Shown here piece by piece: positions 1 through 10,708 of a stretch of 64,000 nt of DNA. The notes beneath the pieces are model-generated. The model worked only from the letters and a program-made list of their open reading frames with translations. It was not told the DNA's origin and searched no databases. The translations under genes and the position numbers were made by a program. Source of the DNA: Augochlora pura (lineage: Eukaryota > Arthropoda > Insecta > Hymenoptera > Halictidae); assembly GCF_028453695.1 (NCBI RefSeq), contig NC_135781.1, forward strand, positions 33,359,671 through 33,423,670, given 5' to 3'. Each line of letters opens with the position of its first letter. Position 1 is the first letter of the stretch.

Positions 1-542
1 ATTTATTCTTCTCTAAAAAATTTAATAAAAATATGAGGCCTATTTCCAGCCTTTTAATTCCCTTAATTTTTCAAATCTTCAACATTAACGTTGGAAACGC
101 GGCGCAACGCGATAGCGCGTAGCTTCAAAGATGTAAAACGACGGACGTAGATCTCTACGGAAGAGGGAAATATTTTTCCTTTTAAATATCGGCGAGATGT
201 TAAATTTTTGAGAGGTACTATATTTTCGTCTCCTCCTTTTTCTCTTCCCTTCCCTTTTTTTCTTCTTCTTCGGCGATCTTTCATCGGCGAAAGACCTCCG
301 CCATGGCGTTTCATCCGCCCCCTCGTTCCGTTCCCTTTGATGCACAGAGCCCCGGCATCTTGCTCTTGTGCTTCTTGGCTCTCTTATTTGCCCAGCACGC
401 AGACCCTTTCGCGCATAGATTATGCGAGCTAAAGGTGTTGGTCTTGGTTCGACGGGGGTGCACTCGGGGCCACTCCCCCTTGCTCTGCAACCTTTGGGAA
501 TTATGTTTATTTAATAGTGTGTTCCTGCTGCGCCGATAACGC

Positions 543-544
<2 letters not shown>
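1..544. other. Non-coding stretch, no gene seen
   Basis: Mixed-composition sequence with a pyrimidine-rich patch (T/C runs around 230-270). Several short frames overlap on both strands, but none has recognisable protein content. Nothing else is supported. Confidence 0.6.

Positions 545-573
<29 letters not shown>
545..573. repeat. (CT)n microsatellite
   Basis: About 14.5 uninterrupted CT units. The Ser-Leu (or Arg-Glu on the other strand) frames crossing it are translations of the repeat. Confidence 0.95.
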
Positions 574-575
<2 letters not shown>

Positions 576-1495
576 CAACTTTGGTTCATCGAGTAGTCGA
601 TTAAATCTCGTTTGCGTAAATGGAATCCAACTATCAAGGTTTCCTATACGTTCCTTTCTTTTTTTATGCAAAATCGATAGACCATGTTTATTGTTTAAAA
701 AATTTTTGCGACGTCTCGATTTTACAGATGAATTTTTAACTATTTTATTCGGGTAATTTCCTGTCACTTAGATCGTTGTCGATGGATTTACATTGCTTCT
801 TTATGGTATAAAGAATCATATACTATACTATAATATGTATATTCATAGTAATATAGATCGATTCTTCCTATTTAATTTAAAAAAAGTTGCACCTAACTGC
901 GATTCTTTCTCGCGTAGTTACAGCGTTTGATTTTTCAATGTTTCACGCGGCAACATTTTTTATAAAAGTAGCGTACGATTTTTTGTTGCATTTTCGGATA
1001 ACCTACAGGATCCAGGACAAACGAAATTAAATTGAGCGCTAAGTGTCATTGTTAAAAATTTCGTTCGCGTGTTTCCACAGCAATTTAACGAATTATACTT
1101 TGTGTTACAGCATGTAACGAGTGGCCTTAGCGTGAAACCGTATTCGACGACGATTTTTATAGTGGAGTGTAGTCAAAAAATTTTCTAGTCGGAGCATAAC
1201 AATTTTGTTGATTTAAATCGATTTCTCGAAAAATAAAGAAAAATAAAGAAAAATTACTCGTTAATTATTATATTTAGAACTGATAGAAGTCAATACTTTT
1301 TTTTAGTTAGAATTCGATATTTTTCGATACTGTAACCTACAAAATACAGTATTCTAATCATTAAAAAAAAAATCATTTTTAATGATGATCATCCTCAATC
1401 ATCTTCAATCCACGCAACTTTTTATATTAAAAAGTTATATCGATCAAAGTATATTTCAAAGTCACAGGAGCTACCAGACTACATGGACCACCCCC
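574..1495. other. AT-rich non-coding stretch
   Basis: AT-rich with many homopolymer A/T runs and no frame of note. I see no inverted repeat ends or gene signals. Confidence 0.55.
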
Positions 1496-1518
1496 CTCTC
1501 TCTCTCTCTCTCTCTCTC
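1496..1518. repeat. (CT)n microsatellite
   Basis: About 11 CT units following a short C run. Confidence 0.9.
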
Positions 1519-1723
1519 AATTCTTCTCTCAATTCTCGCAAACCTCTCATCATTCAGCTCTGAAAGTGCAGCAAACTCTTGCAACGAGCTGTAGAAGAGG
1601 CAGAGCTGCGGAGCGACCAAGAATAAGTATAAGACGAAGTATAAGAAAAGACGGAAGGAGGCGGACGTCGACGTGAAAAACCGGCGGAGCAACAACGGGT
1701 CGCGGCGTCGACGGTGAAAAGGC

Positions 1724-1743
1724 AGACGACGACGACGACGACG
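1724..1743. repeat. (GAC)n trinucleotide repeat
   Basis: Six to seven GAC units. They give the poly-Thr stretch in an overlapping frame that I do not regard as a gene. Confidence 0.85.
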
Positions 1744-1884
1744 ATCTCAAAGTGTCTGGTTCGCTTTTCAAAAAGTAATCGGCTCGTCGAAAGGAATTGC
1801 GCTAATCTCAGCCAGCGGCGGCGGGTCCTCTTTTTTAAACGGTCGTGCCGAGAAGCGCGCCGGGTCGTGGATAGTCGCAGAAAA

Positions 1885-1890
1885 AGAGAA

Positions 1891-1926
<36 letters not shown>
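1885..1926. repeat. (GA)n microsatellite, slightly interrupted
   Basis: A run of GA units with AAAG interruptions, 200 bp before the large GA-rich minisatellite and probably of the same origin. Confidence 0.9.
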
Positions 1927-2128
1927 GCGGAGAGAGCGAGACTCCGCGAAATCTTTCATCGTCCCACCCTTTTATGCGGCCACTCGGTGTTCCTCCTCGC
2001 CGATTCAGGCGAGAACCGTGCGGTCCAACGAGGCGTCCAAGTGCCGCTCCACCGATTCGAGTGGTCGAATCAAAAGCCGCGTCGATTATCGAGTGGGAGC
2101 GGGACGGAGCCGCCAGAAACCGAGCCAG

Positions 2129-2686
2129 AAAAAGAGAGAGAGAGCGAGAGAGACAGAGACGTACAGAAAGACAGAGAAAGAGAGAGAGAGAGACAGAGTG
2201 ACAGTAAGGGAAAGAGAGAAAGACAGAGAGAGACAGTAAGAGGAAGAGAGAAAGACAGAGAGTGGCAGAGAGGCAGAGAGATAACAAGAGAAAGAGAGAA
2301 GGACAGAGAGAGACAGAAATAGTGACAGAGAGACAGCAAGAGGAAGAGAGAAAGATAAAGAGAAACAGAGAGACAGAGGAAGATCGAAAACGACTGATAA
2401 CGACAGAGAGACGGGGAGACAACAAGAGGAATATAGAAAGATAAAGAGACAGCAAGAGGAAGAGAGAAAGATAAAGATCGAAAATGACTGAGAAAGGCAG
2501 AGAGGCAGAGAGACAAAAAGAGGAATATAGAAAGACAGAGGGACAGCAAGAGGAAGAGAGAAAGATAAAGAGAAATGGAGAGACAGAGAAAGATTGAAAA
2601 TGACTGAGAAAGACAGAGAGAGACAGAGGGGCAGAGAGAGAGAGAGAGAGAGGGAGAGAGAAAGAGACGGCGACAGGAAGAGAGGG
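2129..2686. repeat. GA-rich minisatellite (about 560 bp)
   Basis: Almost pure purine on the + strand. Blocks such as AAGAGGAAGAGAGAAAG recur near 2237, 2337, 2451 and 2547, with a variant AAGAGGAATATAGAAAG near 2423 and 2516. Two blocks carry the same GAAAATGACTGAGAAAG tail (near 2480 and 2597), which shows higher-order duplication of roughly 100-115 bp on top of the GA dinucleotide. The 202-codon Arg/Glu frame on the + strand and the 312-codon Ser/Leu/Phe frame on the - strand exist only because the repeat contains no stop codons. Confidence 0.9.
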
Positions 2687-2699
2687 TTGACGGTTGACG

Positions 2700-2930
2700 C
2701 GAACGGATCGATCTCTAAACAAGCGCGAGCTGGAACGCGGCCGATGTACGCCGGCCTCGGGCGCAACCTGCAATTACCTCAGGCGTCGTTTAATTTCATT
2801 AACGCCGGCTACGGGCCCGGGCCGTGTGCCATTCGTCGCGCGGACTGACCGCGTTTCCCCGAATTCTAATTGATTTTGCGCCGGCATGGTCAACATTAGG
2901 ATTCAATTAGACACGCCGCCGTGCCGCCCT
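2700..2930. other. GC-rich non-repetitive block with TAAT motifs
   Basis: Unique-looking sequence between two low-complexity tracts. It contains several TAAT/ATTA cores (around 2793-2802, 2867-2874 and 2903-2910). Its contrast with the flanks makes it a candidate conserved non-coding block, but no direct evidence of function is visible. Confidence 0.25.
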
Positions 2931-2932
2931 AC

Positions 2933-2964
2933 CCTCTCCCTCTCTCCCTCTCTCCCTCTCTCTA
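2933..2964. repeat. (CCCTCTCT)n low-complexity tract
   Basis: Four imperfect CCCTCTCT units. Confidence 0.9.
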
Positions 2965-3360
2965 CCCTGGCCGACACGCTGTTTGCAAATTCGACGGGAA
3001 AAACCGTGTCCACCGGGCCGTGTTTATTGATACGCGGATAGAACGGCGGCGTCGCTTCTCTCCACTCCGCGAGCTCTGCTTCTGAATCCCCGATTTTCAC
3101 CGGCCCCGAAGCTTTTTATTGGCTTAACTTAAACGGGAACGATTTTTACCGCGTTCGAATTACTCGAATCGATGGATCGAGTCAAACCGCGGCGGGTCGA
3201 GGCGAATCGAACGATTTCGACGGCGAATCTTTTTACTTTTTATTCATCGTGTTTTAGGCCTAGAGTTTTGGGTTGAAAGAAGTGAAATTTTGGCGGGTGA
3301 AATTATTATCCATTGCTTTTAAGAGCGAAATATTATCTATCATTTTCCTTTAATCGCTTT

Positions 3361-3631
3361 TTAACGCTTTGCACTCGGTTGTCCCTTCCCAGGGGACATC
3401 GTGATTCTAATATATTGACTAAACATGAAAGTTTATTAGCGATTTCTCGATGTCTACAAATTCATATAAATCGAATATTATTATAACAATATTATATATA
3501 CATATACATACATACATATATATCGAATACTATATAATAATATTTAGTTAAGAATAAAGAATAATAATAATATAAATGTTTATAAGCGCTGCTAGGTAAC
3601 ATCCACGACGACGCCGAGTGCAAAAGTTTAA
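3361..3631 (+). mobile_element. TTAA-flanked miniature element, subfamily B (271 bp)
   Basis: Starts with TTAA followed by CGCTTTGCACTCGG and ends with CCGAGTGCAAAAG followed by TTTAA, so the ends are inverted repeats next to a TTAA target, the signature of piggyBac-type transposition. The first ~40 bases carry GTTGTCCC and CAGGGGACATCG, shared with a second copy on the opposite strand at 54853-55003. The interior is AT-rich with TATATACATA repeats and has no transposase frame. It is non-autonomous. Confidence 0.7.
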
Positions 3632-4577
3632 CTGGTCGAATAAAAAATCTCGCGAAACATCGCGCGGCTCCTTATCTCACGAAACTGTGCGCGTAAATCG
3701 AATCGCGGATTAAACAAGTTTCCCAGGCGGGCTTGAAAAATGCAAAATTCGAGGCAAGGCGGGGGAATGCTTTGACACTAGAACCCAAGCGGTCGGCGCG
3801 TGGGTAACACAGAAATTTTCTGGCCGTTCTGCGCCCGTAATCCGGATCCTTGTCTCGGGACAACCAAGTTTCCCCGCGCCAAGACAAATGGAACTTTACA
3901 GGCCCGCGCCGGGAAAAACATGGAGCCGGAGTACGCGGCGGCAGCGGCGGATCACCGGATCTCTCCGGCTCCGGCGAGCAACGACGACCGACGCAACCGT
4001 GGAGGGGGGGGAGCGGTGAGGAGAATTAACTCGGGCCACTCGGAGTTCACGGTACGCTAATCCGTGCCGGAGCACAGGTAAATTTGCTTGACACAAGGAA
4101 AACAGAAACACCGGGGAGTGGGCCGGTCCGGAATCCTCCGCTTCAAAATTTCAGAACTCGCCGGGATAGGTTGTCGCGACGTGATTCCGTTCTCCTTCGA
4201 GGATCCGCAAGTATTAATGGTGAGTTCCTCTATCCCCCGGTGCGCAGACACCGCGAGTGGTCTCGCGAATCATCCTTACCGTGAGTAAGGAACTTCGGAA
4301 ATCCTGGGAAGCTTTGATACACGCTCGCTGCTTTAGAGTTCGAACTTGTTGGACTCCTTTTCTTATCATTTTTATCAGACGCTCTTTCAGTGAAATGTGC
4401 TTACTCTTTGTTAACAAAAATAAATAAGTGATAAATAATCAGTTTTGAATCACTTTGATAAATCAGTATCCTGTGTCGATAATTAAAGTGGCCTATCTAA
4501 TTTAAGTCTTTGCTATAATAACGTAATGGCCTCGTGGCGAAGATTTTATAGTATAAATTGTACCTGAAATTATTTCT
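3632..4577. other. Non-coding stretch, GC-rich then AT-rich
   Basis: 3650-4300 is GC-rich with overlapping short frames and no recognisable product. A CACAG/GTAAAT match to a splice donor lies near 4076, but no partner exon is visible. After about 4330 the sequence becomes AT-rich. Confidence 0.5.
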
Positions 4578-4625
4578 GAAATAAAATTTGATTCTCTTGT
4601 TACTAAAATCTAGGAATAAATTTAA
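4578..4625 (+). repeat. Dispersed AT-rich repeat, copy 1 (diverged)
   Basis: The segment beginning GAAATAAAATTTGATTCT resembles segments at 30858 and 35341, which share GAAATAAAAAT.AATTCTTCTGTTA and a following AG.CT.GAAAC motif. This copy is the most diverged of the three. Confidence 0.35.
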
Positions 4626-5008
4626 GATCGAGATAATAATGTCGGCTAAATAGAAATTATTTAAAAAATAATTAAGTGAACATTTTCAGAATAAAATATT
4701 CTTTGAAGAGAAATTATTCTTGCCAACTGGACGACTGACAATGAAACGGATCGTCTTCCTTCAGTCAAAGCTATAAAGCGTTTATCAACGAAACTCGATT
4801 AATTAAACGAGCCTTAAACACGTTAAATAAATGGAGGGCGTCCAAGAACAAAAAGCGCGAGCCGTGGAAATCCGGCGAGCGGACCGCAGAACGCCGCGCT
4901 TTTCCATTTTCCCTCGTCAGATCGGAATCGCCAACGAGCGGGCTTTACTTTGTCTTATCAGTTCTCCCTCGGTCCGCGGCCATCTCTGACCCGGAAACCT
5001 ACATACTG

Positions 5009-5049
5009 CCCCCCCTCCACCCCCCACCCCACTCCCCCCCCCCCCCCCC
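5009..5049 (-). repeat. C-run cluster ending in (C)16; G-quadruplex motif on - strand
   Basis: C runs of 7, 6, 4 and 16 separated by 1-4 bases. On the - strand this reads as four G runs with short loops, which matches the canonical G-quadruplex pattern. Confidence 0.8.
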
Positions 5050-5610
5050 AGCCCTCCATACCGTTTCCCACAATTCCCCAGGCCCGCCCGGAGCATATTA
5101 AATTTCTGGTTGGATATTTTCGCGTTTCCCAGGATTTCCGCGCGATCAGATGAGAAAATCCGCGCGAGCGCGGTTTAAACGACTCCCTTTCCCCCCTCCC
5201 CCAGCATTCTTTCGACTTCTCCGCCACGCCGCGGTTAGATAAAGCCGATGGCCGTACTAAACGAGCACACGTCGTCGTCCCCTAAGGGACGGGGGACTTG
5301 AATTCGTCATCGCGTCGGTTCGCGGAAACAGTTTCGCGAAATGGTCCCACCGCTCCGCTCACGGTTGACTTGATTCCAAGATGCGGCTCCATGGGAACGA
5401 GACGTTGTTCCTATTAAATAGAGCGCGAACAGCCCGCAGACCTTGAACAATCGTCTCTTATCCGAGCGTCGATCGATACTCCCTAAACAACCCACCTTTG
5501 CCTGGGGGATTGCTGGTAGATCGAAACTTTTCGGATGCGAACACTGTTGCGCGATACCGCTTGGCTTCGTTTCCATTTCGGGGGAAATTGTTTTGTCGAA
5601 AGGTTCTGTG
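5050..5610. other. GC-rich non-coding stretch
   Basis: No recognisable product in any frame. A short inverted GTCCCCTAAGGGAC motif lies near 5277-5290. Nothing else is supported. Confidence 0.5.
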
Positions 5611-5611
5611 T

Positions 5612-5772
5612 GTAGAATATATCATTATATAGTTCTAAATGTAGAATATACAGTTATATAGTTCTATAATTATATATACAGAATATATAGTTGTACAGAG
5701 CTATGTATAAATATTTCTAAATAATTCTCTATATATTCTATACATATTTAGAATATATGATTATATAGTTCT
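5612..5772. repeat. AT-rich tandem array, ~29-bp unit, running into a gap
   Basis: The phrase GTAGAATATAT..TTATATAGTTCTA recurs near 5612, 5641, 5670 and 5748. The array stops at an assembly gap, so its true length is unknown. Confidence 0.7.
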
Positions 5773-5872
5773 NNNNNNNNNNNNNNNNNNNNNNNNNNNN
5801 NNNNNNNNNNNNNNNNNNNNNNNNNNNNNNNNNNNNNNNNNNNNNNNNNNNNNNNNNNNNNNNNNNNNNNNN
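5773..5872. other. Assembly gap (100 N)
   Basis: Exactly 100 N, which looks like a default placeholder rather than a measured gap. It sits inside an AT-rich array. Confidence 0.98.
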
Positions 5873-6461
5873 AATAAAAATATGAAAATTAAATAACATT
5901 AAATAGAAGTAGAATTTTAACAAAGTAGTAAATACAATTTGGCTAGTATAGAATTAGTTAAATAAATATATAATTAATCAAATTTAATAATAATCGGGGG
6001 CGAAATTTGATCTCGACGCCTATTGGTGCCTACAGTGGTCAAAGGGTTAAGGCTCCGTAGCTCCAGCGTTTATTCCTACAACTATAGCAGCACTTTCCCG
6101 AAGCACGCTCTATAGCACTTTCCAGAGGGAGAACTTTGTTTATTCCAGCGCCCGAAATTCGCACCTAAAGTCTGGCAATTTGACGCGGAAGCAGCCCAGC
6201 GACGAGGAGAAGCGCATTAGCAACGATACGTCCTCCGCCAGTTTGAAGTTCTGTGAACCGCGTGTGGCAAACTTCAAGGAAATCGACTGATGATACAGAT
6301 GACGGTAATCGGTGCACCCGAAGGACGCGTCTCCGCTGACCGTCGCCACCGTCTTTGGAACAAGATCGATCCTTTTAGCGCGCTGCGTCGAAAATTTTCA
6401 ATTAAAACGAACAAGGAGACTAGGAGAGGGGCTATCGCCTGTAGTCGGACAAAGGCCTGCG
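5873..6461. other. Non-coding stretch with a solo TTAA-type end
   Basis: AAAGGGTTAA at 6041-6050 resembles the outer end of the TTAA-flanked elements but lacks the GCACTCG box. No partner end is visible, so it is a solo or unrelated end. The remainder is unremarkable. Confidence 0.35.
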
Positions 6462-6482
6462 CCGCGCGCGCGCGCGCGCGCC
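6462..6482. repeat. (CG)n microsatellite
   Basis: About nine alternating CG units, a potential Z-DNA-forming tract. Confidence 0.85.
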
Positions 6483-6580
6483 ATCGAGTCGAACATTATC
6501 GATAATAGAACGTGCCGTGCGCGCGGGCCGACACAAAGGCCTCGTTTACCAGCGCGTTCGCGAGAATCAATCAGTGCCCC

Positions 6581-6680
6581 NNNNNNNNNNNNNNNNNNNN
6601 NNNNNNNNNNNNNNNNNNNNNNNNNNNNNNNNNNNNNNNNNNNNNNNNNNNNNNNNNNNNNNNNNNNNNNNNNNNNNNNN
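6581..6680. other. Assembly gap (100 N)
   Basis: Exactly 100 N, placed directly before a (GA)n tract. The repeat probably caused the break. Confidence 0.98.
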
Positions 6681-6709
6681 GAGAGAGAGAGAGAGAGAGA
6701 GAGAGAGAG
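6681..6709. repeat. (GA)n microsatellite at gap edge
   Basis: Fourteen or more GA units starting immediately at the gap, so the real tract is longer. Confidence 0.95.
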
Positions 6710-6925
6710 CAAAGTGGCACCGGAAGCGACGGACCGCGCCGGGTCGGTGATCACGGTTGTTTCCGTTCGATGTTTGCACTCGACCCGCGTCGATTACGCT
6801 GTTGCGTGTTTTTCGATAATGAGACGAGAGCGGGCCGGAACGTGCGCCCGGCCGAACGATTCCGCATATTTGTACGGAGATAACGCGTCAAACGGGAGCA
6901 ATTCCTGCTGTGCAAATCTGCCCTC

Positions 6926-7025
6926 NNNNNNNNNNNNNNNNNNNNNNNNNNNNNNNNNNNNNNNNNNNNNNNNNNNNNNNNNNNNNNNNNNNNNNNNNNN
7001 NNNNNNNNNNNNNNNNNNNNNNNNN
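6926..7025. other. Assembly gap (100 N)
   Basis: Exactly 100 N. The flanks are not obviously repetitive. Confidence 0.98.
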
Positions 7026-7142
7026 GTTTATCAATCTTTATTTCGCGTCCATTCGTTCGTTTATTTTTTTACCGCAGAAAGATCGTTAATTGACGGATAA
7101 AATTTCCATTTAAAATCCTATTTAAGAGAAACGAATACATAA

Positions 7143-7389
7143 TTAACCCTTTCCACTCGAATGGTGACTCTGAGGCACCGCTAAAATTGTTCTATTACGT
7201 TCCGAAATAATTTTTATAACAACAAGGTTTAAATGAAAAAAATTGTTGAGTAGTAGGATTGTTACTATGAGCTGCAAGAAACAATTGCATGTGTATAAAA
7301 TAAATTTTGTTATATAAAATGGAAATACTATGAGCCGGGAAAATTATTTCACATTTACAGTCAAAATCGCTTCGAGTGCAAAGGTTTAA
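7143..7389 (+). mobile_element. TTAA-flanked miniature element, family A, full copy (247 bp)
   Basis: The left end is TTAA then CCCTTTCCACTCGAA and the right end is TTCGAGTGCAAAGG then TTTAA. These are inverted repeats of about 15 bp with CCC next to TTAA, as in piggyBac-superfamily elements. The interior holds family-specific blocks shared with the copies at 14614 and 41474: GTGACTCTGAGGCACCGCTA near the left, AAATAATTTTTATAAC next, and GGAAATACTA near the right. There is no coding capacity, so it depended on a transposase made elsewhere. The family assignment by ends is firm; the superfamily is inferred from the TTAA target. Confidence 0.8.
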
Positions 7390-7623
7390 CAGATTACGTT
7401 CCAAATCCTCGCAACCGACACGTGATATTATAGGGCAAGGGGTTAAGGTTCCCATCGCGCGGCTACTCTATCAATTTATTATCTTATCGGCGCGATCGAC
7501 CGTCGAATCGCGCAAGCACGCGAGACGATAAACGCTGCTCGATTTTACAACGCGCCGCGCGTATCAATATTCGAATCGCTTCGATAAAAAGCAACAAAAT
7601 CTGTGCCGCGGAATCCGAGGCAT
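7390..7623. other. Non-coding stretch
   Basis: Unique-looking, no feature recognised. Confidence 0.5.
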
Positions 7624-7641
7624 CCCCCCCCCCCCCCCCCC
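7624..7641. repeat. (C)18 homopolymer
   Basis: Uninterrupted C run on the + strand. The length is likely unreliable in the assembly. Confidence 0.9.
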
Positions 7642-7937
7642 GCCGTATCTCCGAGGTCGCGATGCCGTTGGTATCAGAGATTGGCTCTTCTCCTTCGTTA
7701 TACAACGGCGGGAACAAGCCGTACGGTATAATAGAAGAACGCCGTAGATAACGTCGCCGTAGGAAAAACAAATGGCGGGAACGATAAGAATCGCTGCATT
7801 GTCGATCTCCCCGTTCGAATAAGCGGCGCGTTTATCCGAGTATCTCGGGGAACAGAGCAGTCGAGTGTAGTATTTTGCGATTCAATGGCGGGGTGATTGA
7901 CTTGAAAATCGAAAGCTTGCCGCCGGGAGCCTTGGTT

Positions 7938-7974
7938 CCCCCCCCCCCCCCCCCCCCCCTCTCTCTCTCTCTCT
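7938..7974. repeat. (C)22 joined to (CT)n
   Basis: A run of 22 C followed directly by about eight CT units. Confidence 0.9.
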
Positions 7975-8399
7975 TTCTTCCCTCTTCGGGCGCGATTAAG
8001 CTTCCCTTTCGAGAAGGTCCTCGAGACCGCGTAATCCCCCCGTACGTACACCGGCCACGTAAGCGTACGCTAAAAATGATAGTTTAATGATAGTTGGAGC
8101 GATTTGCAGAAAAAAGCTGTTTGCATTTTAAAAGGATCTTTAAAAGAGGCGCGTGGTGCGGTCTCAGGTGCACGGCTCGCCCTCCACACCGAACGGGATA
8201 TCGAGTTTTGTGATTTTAATTTAGAGGGGATTCGCGTCCGACGTACGCGATATCGACATGCACCTCTCCCCTCCCCTGCCATCTCCCCCGCGTCCCTTTC
8301 TCTCTTTTACGTCGACCGCGCGATCAGAATTTTATTACTGCCAATCGTATCCGTTTGCCGAAGCTTGTCCGATAAACGAAATCTCAGCTTTTCCTCGGC
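7975..8399. other. GC-rich non-coding stretch
   Basis: Overlapping frames on both strands without recognisable content. Confidence 0.5.
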
Positions 8400-8424
8400 C
8401 TGCTGCTGCTGCTTCTGCTGCTGC
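8400..8424. repeat. (CTG)n, one interruption
   Basis: About eight CTG/CTT units. Confidence 0.85.
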
Positions 8425-8564
8425 CCCAATAATCCGACGGAGAAACCCCTTCCGCTCGAAGACGCGCCCGGGATTATCCTACGCTACGCGAACCCTTTCG
8501 CCTTCGCAACACAGGATAACATTTACCGCGAGGCGATCAAACACATTGTTAGCTTCTCTTGATG

Positions 8565-8987
8565 TTAATACCCTTTGCACTCGAAGGCGTTTTAACTGTG
8601 AATTTGAAATCATTTTTCTGGGTTGTAATATTTATATTCTATGCAATAAAAGTGCATTTCTATAAATAAAAAATTGATTCTTGCGGCTAGTAGCAACAAT
8701 TTTAATGCTTGACAATTTTTTAAATCGAAATTCTATTGTTATGAAAATTATTTTGGAGCCATTTTAATTGTAAATTTGAAATAATTTCTCTGGTTCGTGG
8801 CATTTCCATTCTATTTAACAAAATACATTTTTATGCACACAAAATTTATTCTTGTGACTCTCACCAACAGCTTTACTACTTGACAATTTTTTCAATCCTA
8901 AACCTTGATGTTGCAAAAATTATTTTAGAATGAGATAGAATAATTTTACTGACGCCTTGGAGTTACCACTCGAGTGCAAAGGGTTAA
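8565..8987 (-). mobile_element. TTAA-flanked miniature element, family A, with internal duplication (423 bp)
   Basis: The left end on + is TTAATA then CCCTTTGCACTCGAAG and the right end is CACTCGAGTGCAAAGGG then TTAA. Both ends are present, but the body holds two successive versions of the family interior on the - strand. One runs about 8750-8987 and is complete from the right end. The other runs about 8565-8750 and restarts at the AAAATAATTTTCATAAC block. The extra length over the usual 210-260 bp is therefore an internal tandem duplication of roughly 190 bp rather than two insertions, because only two outer ends exist. Confidence 0.75.
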
Positions 8988-9917
8988 AATAGCCTTCAGT
9001 GCAAATGGCTGACAGTCGATCAGCTGTGCCGAGTCACATTTGACCTAACCTAAAAACGTCATTTAGAAAACTGGTAAAAAGCTTGATTCTAAAAAATGAG
9101 CGAACAGTTGAGCAATAAAATCAACAATAAAATGAAACAGGAAATCGTAGAACAAATATTTTGCCGGAGGAAAATAAATGACAAATTGCTTGGAAAGACA
9201 GGCGAAATCAGTTCGGAGATTCTCGGATCTGAGGATCGGCCGGCGATCCAGAAAGCGGGAGGATAAGTAGATATGGACTATCCGGCGGCGGTCACGAGCG
9301 GATTTACAGAATATACGGCGACAGGTGGCCAAGAGGTCGCTTCGTGATCGGACTCTGTACAACCACGGAATTTCTGTTTTCCGCGGCAACGCGATGGCGG
9401 ACGGCGCCGGAAGCGACGAACATTTTTGCGCTCTCCCTCTCTCCTTCCCCCCCTCCCGTCGCCACGATTTTTCTTGTCCACAGGGAACACGGGTTCGCGG
9501 CGGAAACGCGTTCGATGCAGAGCGCGCCGGTGCGTTCCGAAGCGACAAAAGCGAAACGGCGGCGGAGGGGGGGAGTACATACGCGGAGACCAGAATTTGC
9601 CTTGGCACAATGGCCCAATCAGAACGCAAACAACGCTCGTTTCGGCCCGGCCTCCGAAATCGGTACTGTAAACTGTCGGAACATTTTGGTTTTTGCCACG
9701 TTTCGCCACCGCGCGCGCGTAACGCGATTATTAAAAATGCTCGCGTTTGTTGCGGAAGCCGCGACGCTGAACGCGATTATCGTACCTTGAGTTGTAAAAA
9801 TGATAAACCAAAATTTAGTTAAACATTTCTCAATTTTTACATTAATTCATTAACAATTAGGCGTTGTTATGAAAAGTTTCCCGTACGACGGGTGATTTTA
9901 ATGGTACAGAATAATAT
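8988..9917. other. GC-rich non-coding stretch
   Basis: Just after the element end the sequence AATAGCCTTCAGTGCAAATGG resembles a second degenerate element end. 9060-9790 has long overlapping frames on both strands (up to 188 codons) with biased composition and no recognisable domain, so I do not call a gene. Confidence 0.5.
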
Positions 9918-10121
9918 TTAACCCTTTGCACTCACACGCTAAAATAATTTTTATATTATGAAAAATTAGATTTAAAAAATTATTAAAAGTACAACTATTG
10001 TCGTATGATTTACAAGATTCGATTTCATGAAATACATTTCGTTGTATAATATGGAAATACTGTACTTCGGAAAATTTATTGTAGAATTACAGATCGAATG
10101 GCGTCGAGTGCAAAGGGTTAA
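9918..10121 (+). mobile_element. TTAA-flanked miniature element, family A (204 bp, internally deleted)
   Basis: TTAA then CCCTTTGCACTCAC on the left and GGCGTCGAGTGCAAAGGG then TTAA on the right. It lacks the GTGACTC..GAGGCACCGC block next to the left end that other copies carry, so it is a ~45-bp deletion variant. It keeps AAAATAATTTTTATATTATG and the right-hand ATGGAAATACT block. Confidence 0.8.
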
Positions 10122-10574
10122 TAATATAGAATTATAGATTGAAAACTCGACGTTGTTTACGACCGTGTGAAACGCGAAGGAATTCCAGAAATTTTGTTTT
10201 GTTATTATCGCTTAAAGAGTCGAAGAATGAACTTTAATTGTACGTAATTCAATTTGGTATTTTCACGAAGTTAATCAAATTACAGCGGAATCAACAAGAA
10301 ATTGAATATTGCGCGCGGATGCACCCGCGCGCCTCTTTTCAAACGTATCATCCATGGGTTGAAATGAACTGGTTCATTTCGGATCAATTACGCCTACATG
10401 GGAACATACTGGGAGCAATACACTATGCATGCGTTTTATAATTTATCAAAGCGCAAACAGAATTATAGAAAACTATATATTGTGGAGGCGATGTGGAGTT
10501 TTATTATAATTTTATTCAAATATCGTACGATAATTCTTTTGGTATTAGGTTTTCTTTAAACTCTACGTTGTCAT
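10122..10574. other. AT-rich non-coding stretch
   Basis: One 67-codon frame (10238-10441, +) has unusually complex composition but no motif I recognise and no visible splice signals. Confidence 0.45.
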
Positions 10575-10708
10575 TATAGATAATATACTATACTATATAA
10601 TATACTATAGACAATATACTATACTATATAATATACTATAGACAATATACTATACTATATAATATGCTATAGACAATATACTATACTATATAATATGCTA
10701 TAGACATA
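10575..10708. repeat. Tandem array, 31-bp unit, ~4.3 copies
   Basis: Unit beginning TATAGACAATATACTATACT, starting at 10575, 10606, 10637 and 10668. Copies differ by one or two bases (TAATATAC versus TAATATGC), so the array is young. Confidence 0.9.

Noticed and set aside
1714..2773. Frames of 202 (+) and 312 (-) codons
   Set aside because: Both run through the GA-rich minisatellite and consist of Arg-Glu or Ser-Leu-Phe repeats. They are products of a stop-free repeat, not genes.
6312..7100. 262-codon + frame
   Set aside because: It spans two runs of N, which hide any stops. The real sequence parts show no domain.
9063..9629. 188-codon - frame
   Set aside because: Lies in GC-rich DNA with equally long frames in other phases and on the other strand. 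No recognisable motif, signal peptide or splice context.
10238..10441. 67-codon + frame of complex composition
   Set aside because: Looks less repetitive than others but matches no family I know and has no visible splice sites. Left uncalled.
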